From Dehalobacter alkaniphilus (GTDB taxonomy: Bacteria; Bacillota; Desulfitobacteriia; Desulfitobacteriales; Syntrophobotulaceae), in assembly GCA_040500365.1 (NCBI GenBank), contig CP148031.1:310001-374000 (forward strand): DNA of 64,000 bases, written 5' to 3'. Of this stretch, positions 18,368-31,698 are shown in pieces. How positions within the stretch are numbered: position 1 is the stretch's first letter; each line of letters opens with the position of its first letter. The notes under the pieces are model-generated. The model did no database searches and had not been told where the DNA came from. It saw nothing but the letters and a program-made list of their open reading frames with translations. The position numbers were made by a program, and so were the translations under genes.

Positions 18368-18838
18368 ATGCCCGAAAAAGAAGTCATTTTAACACTTGAT
18401 GGTTTGAAGAAACTGGAAGAAGAACTGGAGATTCTAAAGACCCAAAGAAGGAGAGAAGTTGCTGAAAGGATTAAACAAGCCATTGAGTTTGGAGATATAT
18501 CCGAAAACTCAGAATATGAAGATGCTAAAAATGAACAGGCTTTTATCGAAGGCAGGATCATTACTCTCGAGAAAATGCTGAGAAATGCCAGAGTCATTGA
18601 CGACAATGATGAAAAAGACCATGTTGCCATAGGAAGTACAGTGCTGTTAAAAGATGTTGAATATGGGGACGAAGAAGAGTATGCCATCGTCGGCTCGGCA
18701 GAGGCAGATCCGGCAGTCAATAAAATTTCCAATGAATCACCGGTTGGCAAAGCTGTTCTTGGACAAATTAAAGGCAGCGTTGTTGAGGTTAATGTTCCAG
18801 CAGGAATGCTTCGTTATGAAATTGTAGATATCCGCTAG
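18368..18838 (+). CDS. greA: Transcription elongation factor GreA
   Basis: GreA binds the secondary channel of RNA polymerase and stimulates cleavage of backtracked RNA. The N-terminal coiled coil carries LTLDGLKKLEEELEILKTQRR and the acidic tip GDISENSEYEDAKNEQ. The C-terminal FKBP-like domain includes IVGSAEADP and ISNESPVGKAVLGQ. The 156 residues are normal. It has a strong AGAGGGAGGGG ribosome site and its own consensus promoter. Confidence 0.97.
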   Translation: MPEKEVILTLDGLKKLEEELEILKTQRRREVAERIKQAIEFGDISENSEYEDAKNEQAFIEGRIITLEKMLRNARVIDDNDEKDHVAIGSTVLLKDVEYGDEEEYAIVGSAEADPAVNKISNESPVGKAVLGQIKGSVVEVNVPAGMLRYEIVDIR

Positions 18839-18908
18839 TTTATTTGCTGCTTTCTATTAAAAATTTGTTCGTTCAATGGTCCATTTCAACAAAATGAAGC
18901 TGAATTTT

Positions 18909-18941
18909 AGCCCGTAATACCGCGTGATGGTGTTACGGGCT
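18909..18941 (+). terminator. Hairpin downstream of greA
   Basis: A perfect nine-base-pair stem (AGCCCGTAA/TTACGGGCT) has a further ACC/GGT closing inside. No T-run follows, so it may be a weak terminator or an mRNA 3'-end stabiliser. The rest of the greA-lysS gap shows only the lysS promoter. Confidence 0.5.
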
Positions 18942-19110
18942 GGATAGTGTTTACAGGGTATTGGTATTATGTGAACACTAAATCTACATGTTTCCGCTGG
19001 TTAAATTTTTGTATGACTGCGTTGTCCTTCAGTTCCTTGCCATCCGAAAACTTTCCTCAACGGTTTACATGTGTTTTAGAGCTGACAAGGACTAGTTGGA
19101 TAGCCTCGTT

Positions 19111-19119
19111 TGGTATAAT
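19111..19119 (+). promoter_or_regulatory. Extended -10 promoter of lysS
   Basis: TGGTATAAT is a perfect -10 with the upstream TG of extended -10 promoters, about 40 bp before the lysS start. No good -35 lies at 16-18 bp. Confidence 0.55.
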
Positions 19120-19157
19120 ATAGTATTGAACTGAAACAGATGTTGGGGGAAAAAACG

Positions 19158-20627
19158 ATGGAAAATCTGGATATCAATGAACTGATGCGTATTCGCTTGG
19201 ATAAGCTGGACAATCTCAGGGCGAAAGGTATTGAACCCTATGCAGACCATTACTTGAGAACCCATTTATCACAGGGCATTATCGAGAATTTTGATGAACT
19301 GGAAGGGCAGGATGTCAGCGCAGCCGGAAGAATCATGTCCAAAAGAGATCAAGGGAAAGTTCTTTTCGTGCACATTCAAGACCTTCAGGGGAAAATCCAG
19401 ATCTATATTCGGGTTGATGCGTTCGGCGAAGAAATGTTTGACACGATAAAGACGTTTGATATTGGTGATATTATCGGCGTCCGCGGCAGCGTTTTCCGTA
19501 CCAAAAGAGGCGAGATTTCAATAAAGGCTGAGGATATTACATTGCTATCAAAATCGCTGAGACCGCTGCCGGAAAAGTTTCATGGGCTTACCAACGTCGA
19601 TATCCGTTACCGTCAGCGTTATCTTGATTTGATCATGAATGCAGAAGTGAAGGAAACATTTATCACCAGAAATAAAATTATCAGAACGATGCGTGAATAC
19701 CTGGAAGAGAAAGGATTTCTGGAGGTTGAGACGCCTACGCTGCTTCCGATAGCAGGCGGCGCGACTGCAAAGCCTTTTATTACGCATCATAACGCGCTTG
19801 ATATGCAGTTATACATGAGGATAGCTCTGGAACTTCCGCTTAAGAGGCTGATTGTGGGCGGTTTTGAAAAGGTATTCGAAATTGGCCGTAATTTCCGGAA
19901 TGAAGGAATTTCGATTAAGCATAACCCTGAATTTACCATGATGGAACTATATCAGGCTTATGCAAATTATGAAGATATTATGAACCTTACAGAGGATATG
20001 ATCGTTTATATTGTGGAGAAAGTTCTTCATACCCAGGAAGTTACTTATCAGGGTGAGAAGATTAATTTCGCGAAGCCCTGGCGCCGCTTGCCGATGCTTG
20101 ACGCAATTAAAGAGTATGCTGGAATAGATTTTGCCCAAATTGAAACCGAGGAAGAAGCCAGAAAAGTTGCCATGGAGAAAGGGCTGCAAATTAATGCCCA
20201 GGAAACCAAGGGCAAAATTATCAATGAGGTTTTTGAAGAATTTGTTGAACCAAAACTTATTCAACCAACTTTTATCATCGGTCATCCTGTAGAAATTTCT
20301 CCTCTCGCTAAAAGGAATGCAGAAAATCCTGAGTATACGGACAGGTTTGAGGTATTTATTTATGGTAGAGAGGCAGGAAATGCGTTCTCGGAGTTAAATG
20401 ACCCCATTGATCAGAGAGGGAGATTTGAAAAACAGGTTCTGGAAAGAGAAAAGGGTGACGATGAGGCGCACATGATGGATGAAGACTTTCTTCAAGCGCT
20501 TGAATATGGACTTCCGCCTACAGGCGGACTTGGCATTGGGATTGACAGGCTCGTCATGCTTCTGACAGATTCAGCCTCTATCAGGGACGTTATCTTATTT
20601 CCTACCATGAAATCCAGAGAAGATTAA
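19158..20627 (+). CDS. lysS: Lysyl-tRNA synthetase, class II
   Basis: LysS charges tRNA-Lys. An N-terminal OB-fold anticodon-binding domain (about residues 50-150) precedes the class II core, with motif 2 in FRNEGISIKHNPEFTMMELY and motif 3 in GLGIGIDRLVML. I chose the second ATG (MENLDINE), six bases after GGGGGAA; an ATG six codons upstream overlaps that ribosome site. The resulting 489 residues are normal. Confidence 0.96.
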   Translation: MENLDINELMRIRLDKLDNLRAKGIEPYADHYLRTHLSQGIIENFDELEGQDVSAAGRIMSKRDQGKVLFVHIQDLQGKIQIYIRVDAFGEEMFDTIKTFDIGDIIGVRGSVFRTKRGEISIKAEDITLLSKSLRPLPEKFHGLTNVDIRYRQRYLDLIMNAEVKETFITRNKIIRTMREYLEEKGFLEVETPTLLPIAGGATAKPFITHHNALDMQLYMRIALELPLKRLIVGGFEKVFEIGRNFRNEGISIKHNPEFTMMELYQAYANYEDIMNLTEDMIVYIVEKVLHTQEVTYQGEKINFAKPWRRLPMLDAIKEYAGIDFAQIETEEEARKVAMEKGLQINAQETKGKIINEVFEEFVEPKLIQPTFIIGHPVEISPLAKRNAENPEYTDRFEVFIYGREAGNAFSELNDPIDQRGRFEKQVLEREKGDDEAHMMDEDFLQALEYGLPPTGGLGIGIDRLVMLLTDSASIRDVILFPTMKSRED

Positions 20628-20738
20628 TAAAAATGAATATTTAATTAAGAAAATGATTATCCTTTAGATATTCGTAGAATTTTGTAGAAAAAACGAAGCA
20701 TTCTTGACCTAGTGATGTTTAAACTGGGATAAAGATGC

Positions 20739-20767
20739 TTGAAAGGTGCCGGTAACTTTGTTATTAT
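20739..20767 (+). promoter_or_regulatory. Candidate rrn operon promoter
   Basis: TTGAAA, 17 bp, TATTAT lies about 140 bp upstream of the 16S 5' end. A weaker TTGACC (20704) with a GATAAA may be a second, upstream promoter. The remaining leader up to the 16S has no reading frame. Confidence 0.5.
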
Positions 20768-20902
20768 AACTAAGCGCTCGGGACACAGCGAGCCAAAAGG
20801 AAATCAAGGTCATTGAAAACTGAACAACAAGAATGAATTAAAAGCTAGACTCGTCAATGAATTTTGGTAAACAAAGAGCTGAATCAAGCTCCGTAAATAA
20901 GT

Positions 20903-22567
<1,665 letters not shown>

Positions 22568-22960
22568 GGGAGAACCGATTGAAGCTAGACTTCAATCTAC
22601 TCCAAGGTCGGTACTTAGAGTAAAGCAGTGCAAACTGGACTGACTCTCAAGTAAGGTGAGTTTAGCAATTTATTTCTTGTTGTTTAGTTTTGAGTGACCT
22701 GAGCACAGTAATGTGTAAAAGAAACACTCAAATAATGTCCATACATATCAGAGATTCTGGTAAGTATGGAAAAAAATAAGGATTGCAAAGTAGAAACAGA
22801 AATGTTAAACTGACGATCCTGCTGCAGAGAAAGTCTGCAGACGTTCTTTGTCGCATCTTGCCATCCATGGTATCGCGACACTCGAACATCCTTGTTCTTT
22901 GAAAACTGCACAACGAAAGAAGCAGAATGCGAAATGCGAAAGTAAAGACAACGAAAAGAC

Positions 22961-22996
22961 GTTCAAATTCTAAAGCCATCCGTGGCGAATTTGAAC
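22961..22996 (+). other. Processing-type hairpin in the 16S-23S spacer
   Basis: GTTCAAATTC and GAATTTGAAC form a perfect ten-base-pair stem with an inner GCCA/TGGC stem. Nearly the same hairpin recurs between 23S and 5S. The ~520-bp spacer contains no tRNA gene. Confidence 0.6.
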
Positions 22997-23084
22997 TTAG
23001 GAGCATCCATGCTCCGTCAGGTAAAATTACTAAGCGCATAGGAGACATTCAAATCATCTATAACAAGTCGAGGAAGAACCAGAA

Positions 23085-26150
<3,066 letters not shown>

Positions 26151-26233
26151 TTAGATTCCTAGATTGATGATTGAATGCATGAAGCTGATTTGTTGTGCGG
26201 TTTTGAGAGAACGACGCACCAAGGATGGTGCTA

Positions 26234-26270
26234 AGTTCAAATTCGCCAGGATGGCGATAGAATTTGAACT
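26234..26270 (+). other. Hairpin in the 23S-5S spacer, homologous to the 16S-23S one
   Basis: The arms GTTCAAATTC and GAATTTGAAC are identical to those at 22961-22996; the loop GCCAGGATGGC differs. The following CTATCGC can also pair with GCGATAG inside the loop. Confidence 0.6.
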
Positions 26271-26306
26271 TCCTATCGCGAAGCGTTGTCACTCAACAAC
26301 TACATA

Positions 26307-26414
<108 letters not shown>

Positions 26415-26420
26415 TTAAGA

Positions 26421-26450
26421 ACAGAGCATCTAATTGGTGCTCTGTTTCTT
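26421..26450 (+). terminator. rrn operon terminator
   Basis: The stem ACAGAGCA/TGCTCTGT is followed by TTTCTT just after 5S. A near copy stands about 950 bp downstream (27367). Confidence 0.85.
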
Positions 26451-26473
26451 ATGTACAAAGGGTGTTCAATTAG

Positions 26474-26539
26474 GAAGTTTGAGTGTCCTCCTGGGCTGAA
26501 AATACTGCAAGGGAAGATAAGACGTTACCAGGTAATTAG
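26474..26539 (+). pseudogene. Decayed copy of the 3' half of 5S rRNA (first)
   Basis: The stretch GAAGTTTGAGTGTCCTCCTGG onward, as a 66-nt block, aligns with the 3' half of the intact 5S: AATACTGCAAGGGAA, then GACGTTACCAGGTAATTA against CACGTTGCCAGGTAATTA. The 5' half is missing. It is followed by its own terminator. Confidence 0.75.
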
Positions 26540-26568
26540 AGACTACATCCAGTGATGTAGTCTCTTTA
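26538..26568 (+). terminator. Terminator after the first 5S remnant
   Basis: A 12-bp stem (AGAGACTACATC/GATGTAGTCTCT) is followed by three T. It differs in sequence from the terminator of the intact 5S but takes the same relative place. Confidence 0.7.
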
Positions 26569-26595
26569 CATTAATGGAGTGAGGGTGTTCGCCTA

Positions 26596-26638
26596 GAAAG
26601 TTTGAGTATCCTCCTGGAGCGACGATACGGAAAATAGG
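26596..26638 (+). pseudogene. Decayed copy of part of 5S rRNA (second)
   Basis: AGTTTGAGTATCCTCCTGG and GCGACGATACGGAAAATAG match the same 5S region, with internal loss. It shares the upstream GGGTGTTC with the first remnant, so the two derive from a tandem duplication. Confidence 0.65.
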
Positions 26639-26689
26639 TCTAGGCAGATACAAATCTGACCGATTGGCGGAAAATAGGGGTATTATTAA

Positions 26690-27022
26690 TTAAGAACGGA
26701 TAGTGACTGAGGTGCCAGTGGGGATAATTCTAGCGAGCTCTAAGACATCTTTATTAAGCATGCGGATACAGCCTTTAGAAACTTGTCTGCCAATTGACTG
26801 AGGATTATTTGTACCATGGATTCCATATCCAGGGATGCTGAGTTCAAGCCACATCACACCAAATACGCCTCCGGGATTTGGTACTTTACTAATGATTTCA
26901 TAAGATCCGATTGGAGTAGGTGTCGCTGTTTTTCCGATACCAACCGGATAGGTCCTGATGATTTGACTGTTCTTGGACACATAAAGCTGACGTTTATTTA
27001 AAGAAAGCACAATCGAATACAT
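26690..27022 (-). CDS. L,D-transpeptidase (YkuD domain), single-domain
   Basis: YkuD enzymes make 3-3 cross-links in peptidoglycan or attach proteins to it through an acyl-enzyme on cysteine. Catalytic motif: HGTNNPQSIGRQVSKGCIRM, with the His and the Cys of SKGCIRM. The 110 residues are just the catalytic domain, with no signal peptide or LysM repeat, resembling small spore-associated homologues. I prefer the ATG with AGGGG eight bases upstream; a GTG three codons earlier has no ribosome site. It is transcribed opposite to the rRNA operon. Confidence 0.88.
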   Translation of the reverse strand: MYSIVLSLNKRQLYVSKNSQIIRTYPVGIGKTATPTPIGSYEIISKVPNPGGVFGVMWLELSIPGYGIHGTNNPQSIGRQVSKGCIRMLNKDVLELARIIPTGTSVTIRS

Positions 27023-27182
27023 GTTAATCACCCCTGTTTATACTATTTGCCAGGTCTTTGTTTGGTTAAAAAATTTAATAAAATATATGGACTAATTTCA
27101 AAAAAAGCAGTATGGAATATAATGGCAATATAAAATTTAAATCTACTTTGTTTAAAAAATTTATACGAGGAGGTAACAAAAA

Positions 27183-27353
27183 ATGCACCTTTTTGGAAAA
27201 GGCTTTTATTCGTATGCATGTACGTGTTATTGTCCAGTAATTTGCTTTCCGACTATGCCCTGCTGTAATGTTCCTTATCAGCAAAAGACAGTACAATACC
27301 AACGACAAACAGGGCAATATCAACAGACTAGATTTACTGGTGGTAAAGGCTAA
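27183..27353 (+). CDS. Small cysteine-rich protein, 56 residues, unknown function
   Basis: A strong AGGAGG lies seven bases before an ATG that opens 56 codons. The N-terminal half contains six cysteines and several aromatic residues in 28 positions (SYACTCYCPVICFPTMPCC); the C-terminal half is polar and rich in Gln, Tyr and Arg (YQRQTGQYQQTRF). There is no signal peptide. I do not recognise the family. It stands between a convergent L,D-transpeptidase and a copy of the rrn terminator. The strong ribosome site and skewed composition favour a real gene, perhaps a spore-coat-like or metal-binding peptide, which is speculation. Confidence 0.6.
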   Translation: MHLFGKGFYSYACTCYCPVICFPTMPCCNVPYQQKTVQYQRQTGQYQQTRFTGGKG

Positions 27354-27366
27354 TTAATAAATTAGG

Positions 27367-27395
27367 ACAGAGCATCAATGGGTGCTCTGTTTCTT
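27367..27395 (+). terminator. Terminator copied from the rrn operon
   Basis: ACAGAGCA/TGCTCTGT with the following TTTCTTATGTACA closely repeats the terminator after 5S (26421). It now serves the small cysteine-rich gene. Confidence 0.75.
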
Positions 27396-27455
27396 ATGTA
27401 CAGAGGGGGATTATCTGCACAATTGGATGGAGAAAAATGAAGATCATCTATTCAC

Positions 27456-27484
27456 TTGACAAATCATTCTGAATACATTAGTAT
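27456..27484 (+). promoter_or_regulatory. Promoter of the serC-serA T-box leader
   Basis: TTGACA, 17 bp, TAGTAT lies just upstream of the T-box leader. Confidence 0.6.
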
Positions 27485-27504
27485 ATTGAAAATAACCTAT
27501 ATGC

Positions 27505-27832
27505 TCAAACACGATGAGAGGAAAATCTGATTTAAATGTTGTTCAGAGAGCTGATGGCCGGTGCGAGTCAGCCAACATGCGATGAGATTCCATCCTGGAG
27601 TGGCCGATGACGAATTGTGACGGGTTCCGCCCGATAACGCGGACATAAGTTGGCCGATTTGGCAACATGGGTGGCAACGCGGGAATACCTCTCGTCCCTA
27701 ATTTTGGGATTAGAGGTTTTATTTATATATTTCTGCAGATGAAAGACGTTGTCACTTTATGAAGAAATGGCTAAAACTTGGGTGGCACCGCGGAATATCC
27801 GCCCCAACACTGGGGTGGATTTTGCTTTTTTT
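27505..27832 (+). promoter_or_regulatory. T-box leader, serine-specific, with two T-box/terminator modules
   Basis: Stem I contains the characteristic AGAGAGCTGATGG and GTGCGAGTCAGCC segments. The lower stem (AGGA/TCCT) places TCC followed by A (27589-27591) as the specifier, a serine codon. The T-box TGGGTGGCAACGCGG (27669) is followed by a terminator (27687-27722). A second T-box TGGGTGGCACCGCGG (27779) is followed by another terminator (27797-27832). Only about 55 nt separate them, with no second stem I. Uncharged tRNA-Ser should relieve termination and raise serC-serA expression. Confidence 0.9.
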
Positions 27833-27889
27833 CATAGGGCTATACAAAATTGAAAGAATACTAATATGATAATGGAGGAGGAATTTACA

Positions 27890-28972
27890 ATGACAAGAGT
27901 ATTTAATTTTTCTGCCGGACCGGCAGTATTGCCTGAAGAAGTTCTCAAAGAAGCTGCTGAGGAAATGCTGGATTATGATGTCACGGGGATGTCCGTGATG
28001 GAAATGAGCCATCGCTCCAAAGCTTTTGAAAAAATTATTGGTGATGCAGAGCAGGATCTTAGGGATTTGCTGAACATTCCGGATAATTATAAGGTGCTGT
28101 TCCTGCAAGGTGGTGCATCACAACAGTTTGCCATGGTCCCGATGAATTTAATGAAGAACAGGGTTGCCGATTACCTGAATACCGGACAATGGGCTAAGAA
28201 AGCAATTCAGGAAGGAAAGATCTACGGTAGAATCAATGTCATTGCGTCTTCAGAAGACAAAACCTATACGTATATTCCGGATCTGAAAGACCTGAAGATC
28301 TCCGAGGACGCTGACTATGTGTACATTTGCCATAATAACACCATCTACGGAACGAGGTTTACAGAACTTCCTGAAACCGGTGACAAAATCCTGGTTGCGG
28401 ACATGTCCTCGGATTTTCTGTCTGAACCTGTAGATGTAAGCAAATATGGTTTGATCTTTGCCGGTGCTCAAAAAAATGTCGGACCGGCCGGCGTTGTCGT
28501 CGTCATTATTCGGGAGGACCTGATTACGGATGATGTGCTGCCGGGAACGCCTACCATGTTGAAATACAAAACACAGGCAGACAACAAGTCACTCTATAAC
28601 ACACCGCCGGCCTATGGCATTTATATTTGCGGCAAAGTATTTAAATGGCTGAAAAAACTTGGCGGACTCGAAGTCATGAAAAAAATCAATGAGGAAAAAG
28701 CCGCAATTTTATATGACTATCTGGATTCCAGCAAAATGTTTAAAGGAACAGTCGTTAAGAAAGACCGTTCACTGATGAATGTGCCGTTTGTAACCGGATT
28801 AGAAGAACTGGACAAGAAATTTACCAAAGAAGCCAAAGAGGCCGGCTTGGTAAATTTAGAAGGTCATCGCTCAGTCGGCGGAATGAGAGCGAGCATTTAC
28901 AATGCGATGCCCATGGAAGGCGTGAAAGTGTTAGTCGCATTTATGAAAAAATTTGAAGAAGGAAACATCTAG
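27890..28972 (+). CDS. serC: Phosphoserine aminotransferase
   Basis: SerC converts 3-phosphohydroxypyruvate and glutamate to phosphoserine with PLP. Diagnostic blocks: FNFSAGPAVLPEEVL, VLFLQGGASQQFAMVP, NNTIYGTRF, the PLP lysine in FAGAQKNVGPAG (about residue 195) and GHRSVGGMRASIYNAMP. I chose the ATG six bases after GGAGGAGG, giving 360 residues; an upstream in-frame ATG precedes that ribosome site. Expression is under the T-box leader. Confidence 0.96.
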   Translation: MTRVFNFSAGPAVLPEEVLKEAAEEMLDYDVTGMSVMEMSHRSKAFEKIIGDAEQDLRDLLNIPDNYKVLFLQGGASQQFAMVPMNLMKNRVADYLNTGQWAKKAIQEGKIYGRINVIASSEDKTYTYIPDLKDLKISEDADYVYICHNNTIYGTRFTELPETGDKILVADMSSDFLSEPVDVSKYGLIFAGAQKNVGPAGVVVVIIREDLITDDVLPGTPTMLKYKTQADNKSLYNTPPAYGIYICGKVFKWLKKLGGLEVMKKINEEKAAILYDYLDSSKMFKGTVVKKDRSLMNVPFVTGLEELDKKFTKEAKEAGLVNLEGHRSVGGMRASIYNAMPMEGVKVLVAFMKKFEEGNI

Positions 28973-29011
28973 AAAGTAATCTTCATACCATCAGAGTAAA
29001 GGAGTATCTAT

Positions 29012-30175
29012 ATGTTTAAAATCAATTGTTTAAATCCGATTGCCAAGATTGGGCTGGACAATTTCTCGGAAGAATATGCTATTACGGATAACTATGAAGA
29101 GGCGGATGCCGTTCTGGTCAGAAGTGCCAGTGTTCATGAACTGGACCTGCCGGATTCTCTGCAGGCAATTGCCCGGGCCGGAGCAGGAGTGAACAATATA
29201 CCGCTTGATAAATGCGCTGAAAAAGGGATTATTGTTTTTAATACACCGGGGGCTAATGCCAATGGTGTTAAGGAATTGGTACTTGCCGGACTGTTTCTGG
29301 CATCCCGTGACATTATCGACGGTGTAAACTGGGTAAATACTGTTAAAGATGATCCGGATATTGCTAAACTTGTTGAAAAAAATAAGGCCAAGTATGCAGG
29401 TATTGAAATCAGCGGCAAGAAACTTGGTGTAATCGGGCTTGGAGCGATTGGGGTTCTCGTAGCGAATGCGGCGATGAAACTTGGCATGGAAGTATACGGG
29501 TATGATCCGTTCATTTCTGTCCGCTCGGCCTGGCATTTGTCTAAATATATCAAGCCCAGCAAATCCTTGGCGGAGATTTATAAAGAATGTGATTTCATCA
29601 GCATCCATGTACCTTTGTCCGATGCAACCCAAGGGATGCTGAATGAAGAAGCCTTCAAGATGATGAAGAACGGCGTCCGCATTCTAAATTTCTCGCGCGA
29701 TTCTTTAGTCAATGAAGAAGATATGATTGCAGCACTAAAAGTTGGCAAGGTATTCAAATATGTTACCGATTTTCCTACTCCTAAAATGGCGCCCCTAAAT
29801 GAAGTCATTGCTATTCCGCACTTGGGAGCTTCCACCTGTGAATCAGAGGATAATTGTGCGGTGATGGCTGTCAGCCAGCTTATGGATTATCTTGAAAACG
29901 GCACGATCAGAAATTCCGTGAACTATCCGGACTGTGACAACGGTTATCCTGATAATGCCGGCCGCCTCGGGATTCATCACAAAAATATCCCGAATATGAT
30001 TGGCCAGTTTACTTCGGCCCTGGCTCAGGAGAATATCAATATCTCTGATATGATTAATAAGAGCAAAGGCCAGTATGCCTATACCTTGGTTGATATTGAG
30101 GTACCATCCACACCGGAAATAAAGCAAAAAATTGAAGCAATTGAAGGAGTCTACAGAGTCAGAATCGTAAAATAA
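29012..30175 (+). CDS. serA: D-3-phosphoglycerate dehydrogenase, short ACT-domain form
   Basis: SerA oxidises 3-phosphoglycerate to 3-phosphohydroxypyruvate with NAD. The nucleotide motif GLGAIGVLVANAAMKLGMEVYGYDP is at about residues 143-167, with the catalytic Arg, Glu and His in ILNFSRDSL, the following acidic stretch and IPHLGASTCES. The C-terminal ACT domain (about 315-387) should bind serine for feedback control. The 387 residues fit the short form without the allosteric substrate-binding domain. It follows serC after 39 bp with AAAGGAG before the ATG. Confidence 0.95.
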   Translation: MFKINCLNPIAKIGLDNFSEEYAITDNYEEADAVLVRSASVHELDLPDSLQAIARAGAGVNNIPLDKCAEKGIIVFNTPGANANGVKELVLAGLFLASRDIIDGVNWVNTVKDDPDIAKLVEKNKAKYAGIEISGKKLGVIGLGAIGVLVANAAMKLGMEVYGYDPFISVRSAWHLSKYIKPSKSLAEIYKECDFISIHVPLSDATQGMLNEEAFKMMKNGVRILNFSRDSLVNEEDMIAALKVGKVFKYVTDFPTPKMAPLNEVIAIPHLGASTCESEDNCAVMAVSQLMDYLENGTIRNSVNYPDCDNGYPDNAGRLGIHHKNIPNMIGQFTSALAQENINISDMINKSKGQYAYTLVDIEVPSTPEIKQKIEAIEGVYRVRIVK

Positions 30176-30211
30176 TGAAAATTGATAACGTTGGTAATGG
30201 GAGGGTTGGAT

Positions 30212-31450
30212 TTGGCTACGATCAGACCGTTTAAAGCGCTGCGGCCGAGGGAAGAACTTGCTGCGAAAGTCGCAGCACTTCCTTATGATGTCTATAACCG
30301 CGAAGAAGCATTGGCTGAAGTAAGAAAAGAACCGTTGTCGTTTTTGCAGATTGACCGGGCAGAGACCCAGTTCGCTCCTGAGGTCAGTCCCTATGATACC
30401 CGGGTCTATGAGAGAGCGAGAGACAGTCTGCAGGAAATGATCCAAAACGGCGTTTTTGTCAGGGAGGATAGACCCTGCTATTATGTGTATGAACTGGTGA
30501 TGGATGGCCGTTCCCAGACGGGCCTGGTCGGTTGTGCCGCGATTGATGATTACCTGAACAATGTTATCAAAAAACATGAAAAAACCAGGGAAGATAAGGA
30601 AATTGACAGAATCAATCATGTCGGCATTTGCAAGGCTCAGACCGGCCCGATCTTTTTGGCTTATCGGTCTCAACAGGGAATCAATGAGGTTGTCAGCCGA
30701 ATTAAACAAGAAAGCCCCCTCTATGATTTCACTGCTCCGGACGGAATCAGACATACCGTTTGGAGAATAGACGGGGATCATGATTTGGCTGCGATCTATT
30801 TCGGATTTAAAAATACCCGGAGCATCTATATTGCGGATGGGCACCACAGAGCGGCTTCGGCGGTAAAAGTAGGCTTGCGCAGAAGAGACGCCCATCCCGG
30901 TTTTACCGGAGAGGAAGAATTCAATTATTTTCTTTCTGTCCTTTTCCCGCACGACCAACTGATGATCCTGGATTACAATAGAGTGATCAAAGATCTTAAC
31001 GGTTATCAGAAAGATGCCCTACTGAAAGAAATAGAAAAAGCATTTATTGTAACCAAAATGGGTGCTGAACCCTATAAACCTCAGATGAAAGCTGTTTTTG
31101 GCATGTATTTAGATGAATCGTGGTACAGACTGGAGGCCAGGGCTGAGATACTTTCTGATGATCCGGTGGATGGCCTGGACGTCTCGCTGCTGCAAAATCA
31201 TCTTTTAACACCGATTCTGAATATCAAAGATGTCAGAACGGATAAACGAATCGATTTTGTCGGTGGCATACGCGGCTTGAAGGAACTGGAAAAGCGGGTG
31301 GACAGTGATATGAAACTTGCTTTTTCGATGTATCCGACATCGATTGATGAACTTTTTGCGGTATCTGATGCAGATAAGCTTATGCCGCCCAAATCTACCT
31401 GGTTTGAACCCAAACTGAGAAGCGGACTGCTTATTCACGAACTGGAATAG
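30212..31450 (+). CDS. DUF1015 family protein
   Basis: This is a DUF1015 protein: the family start MATIRPFKALRP, LPYDVYNREEA, EKTREDKEIDRINH, IADGHHRAASA and a C-terminal region ending near SKSTWFEPKLRSGL, in slightly varied form. The biochemical function is not established. The gene is regularly found with serA and serC in clostridia, and here it lies 36 bp after serA, so it belongs to the T-box-controlled serine operon. The TTG start six bases after GGGAGGG gives the conserved N terminus; an earlier TTG is in frame but lies before that ribosome site. It has 412 residues. Confidence 0.9.
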   Translation: MATIRPFKALRPREELAAKVAALPYDVYNREEALAEVRKEPLSFLQIDRAETQFAPEVSPYDTRVYERARDSLQEMIQNGVFVREDRPCYYVYELVMDGRSQTGLVGCAAIDDYLNNVIKKHEKTREDKEIDRINHVGICKAQTGPIFLAYRSQQGINEVVSRIKQESPLYDFTAPDGIRHTVWRIDGDHDLAAIYFGFKNTRSIYIADGHHRAASAVKVGLRRRDAHPGFTGEEEFNYFLSVLFPHDQLMILDYNRVIKDLNGYQKDALLKEIEKAFIVTKMGAEPYKPQMKAVFGMYLDESWYRLEARAEILSDDPVDGLDVSLLQNHLLTPILNIKDVRTDKRIDFVGGIRGLKELEKRVDSDMKLAFSMYPTSIDELFAVSDADKLMPPKSTWFEPKLRSGLLIHELE

Positions 31451-31461
31451 GGCTGACTTGC

Positions 31462-31487
31462 AACCCGGTATAGTACTATACCGGGTT
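31462..31487 (+). terminator. Perfect inverted repeat ending the serine operon
   Basis: Twelve-base arms (AACCCGGTATAG and complement) with a two-base loop follow the DUF1015 stop by 11 bp. There is no T-run, but the stem is strong. Confidence 0.6.
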
Positions 31488-31698
31488 AGCATCTAGTCTG
31501 CCGTGAAAAATATTTTTGAGCCGTGCACATAGGATGACAGTGTTTGTTTCATGATAAAGTAAGATAATATTTTTATGGCTGATGAGGTACTGGAAAAATA
31601 TTTTTTATATGTTCGACGAATTATTCCAAGAAGATCCGTCTAAATAATATAGGGGTTGTTTATTCTATGAGTGAGAGCATGAGTGATCGGAGGTAACT

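Noticed and set aside
29843..30958. 371-codon minus-strand frame over serA and the DUF1015 gene
   Set aside because: It is antisense to two clear genes, has no recognisable domain and no ribosome site.
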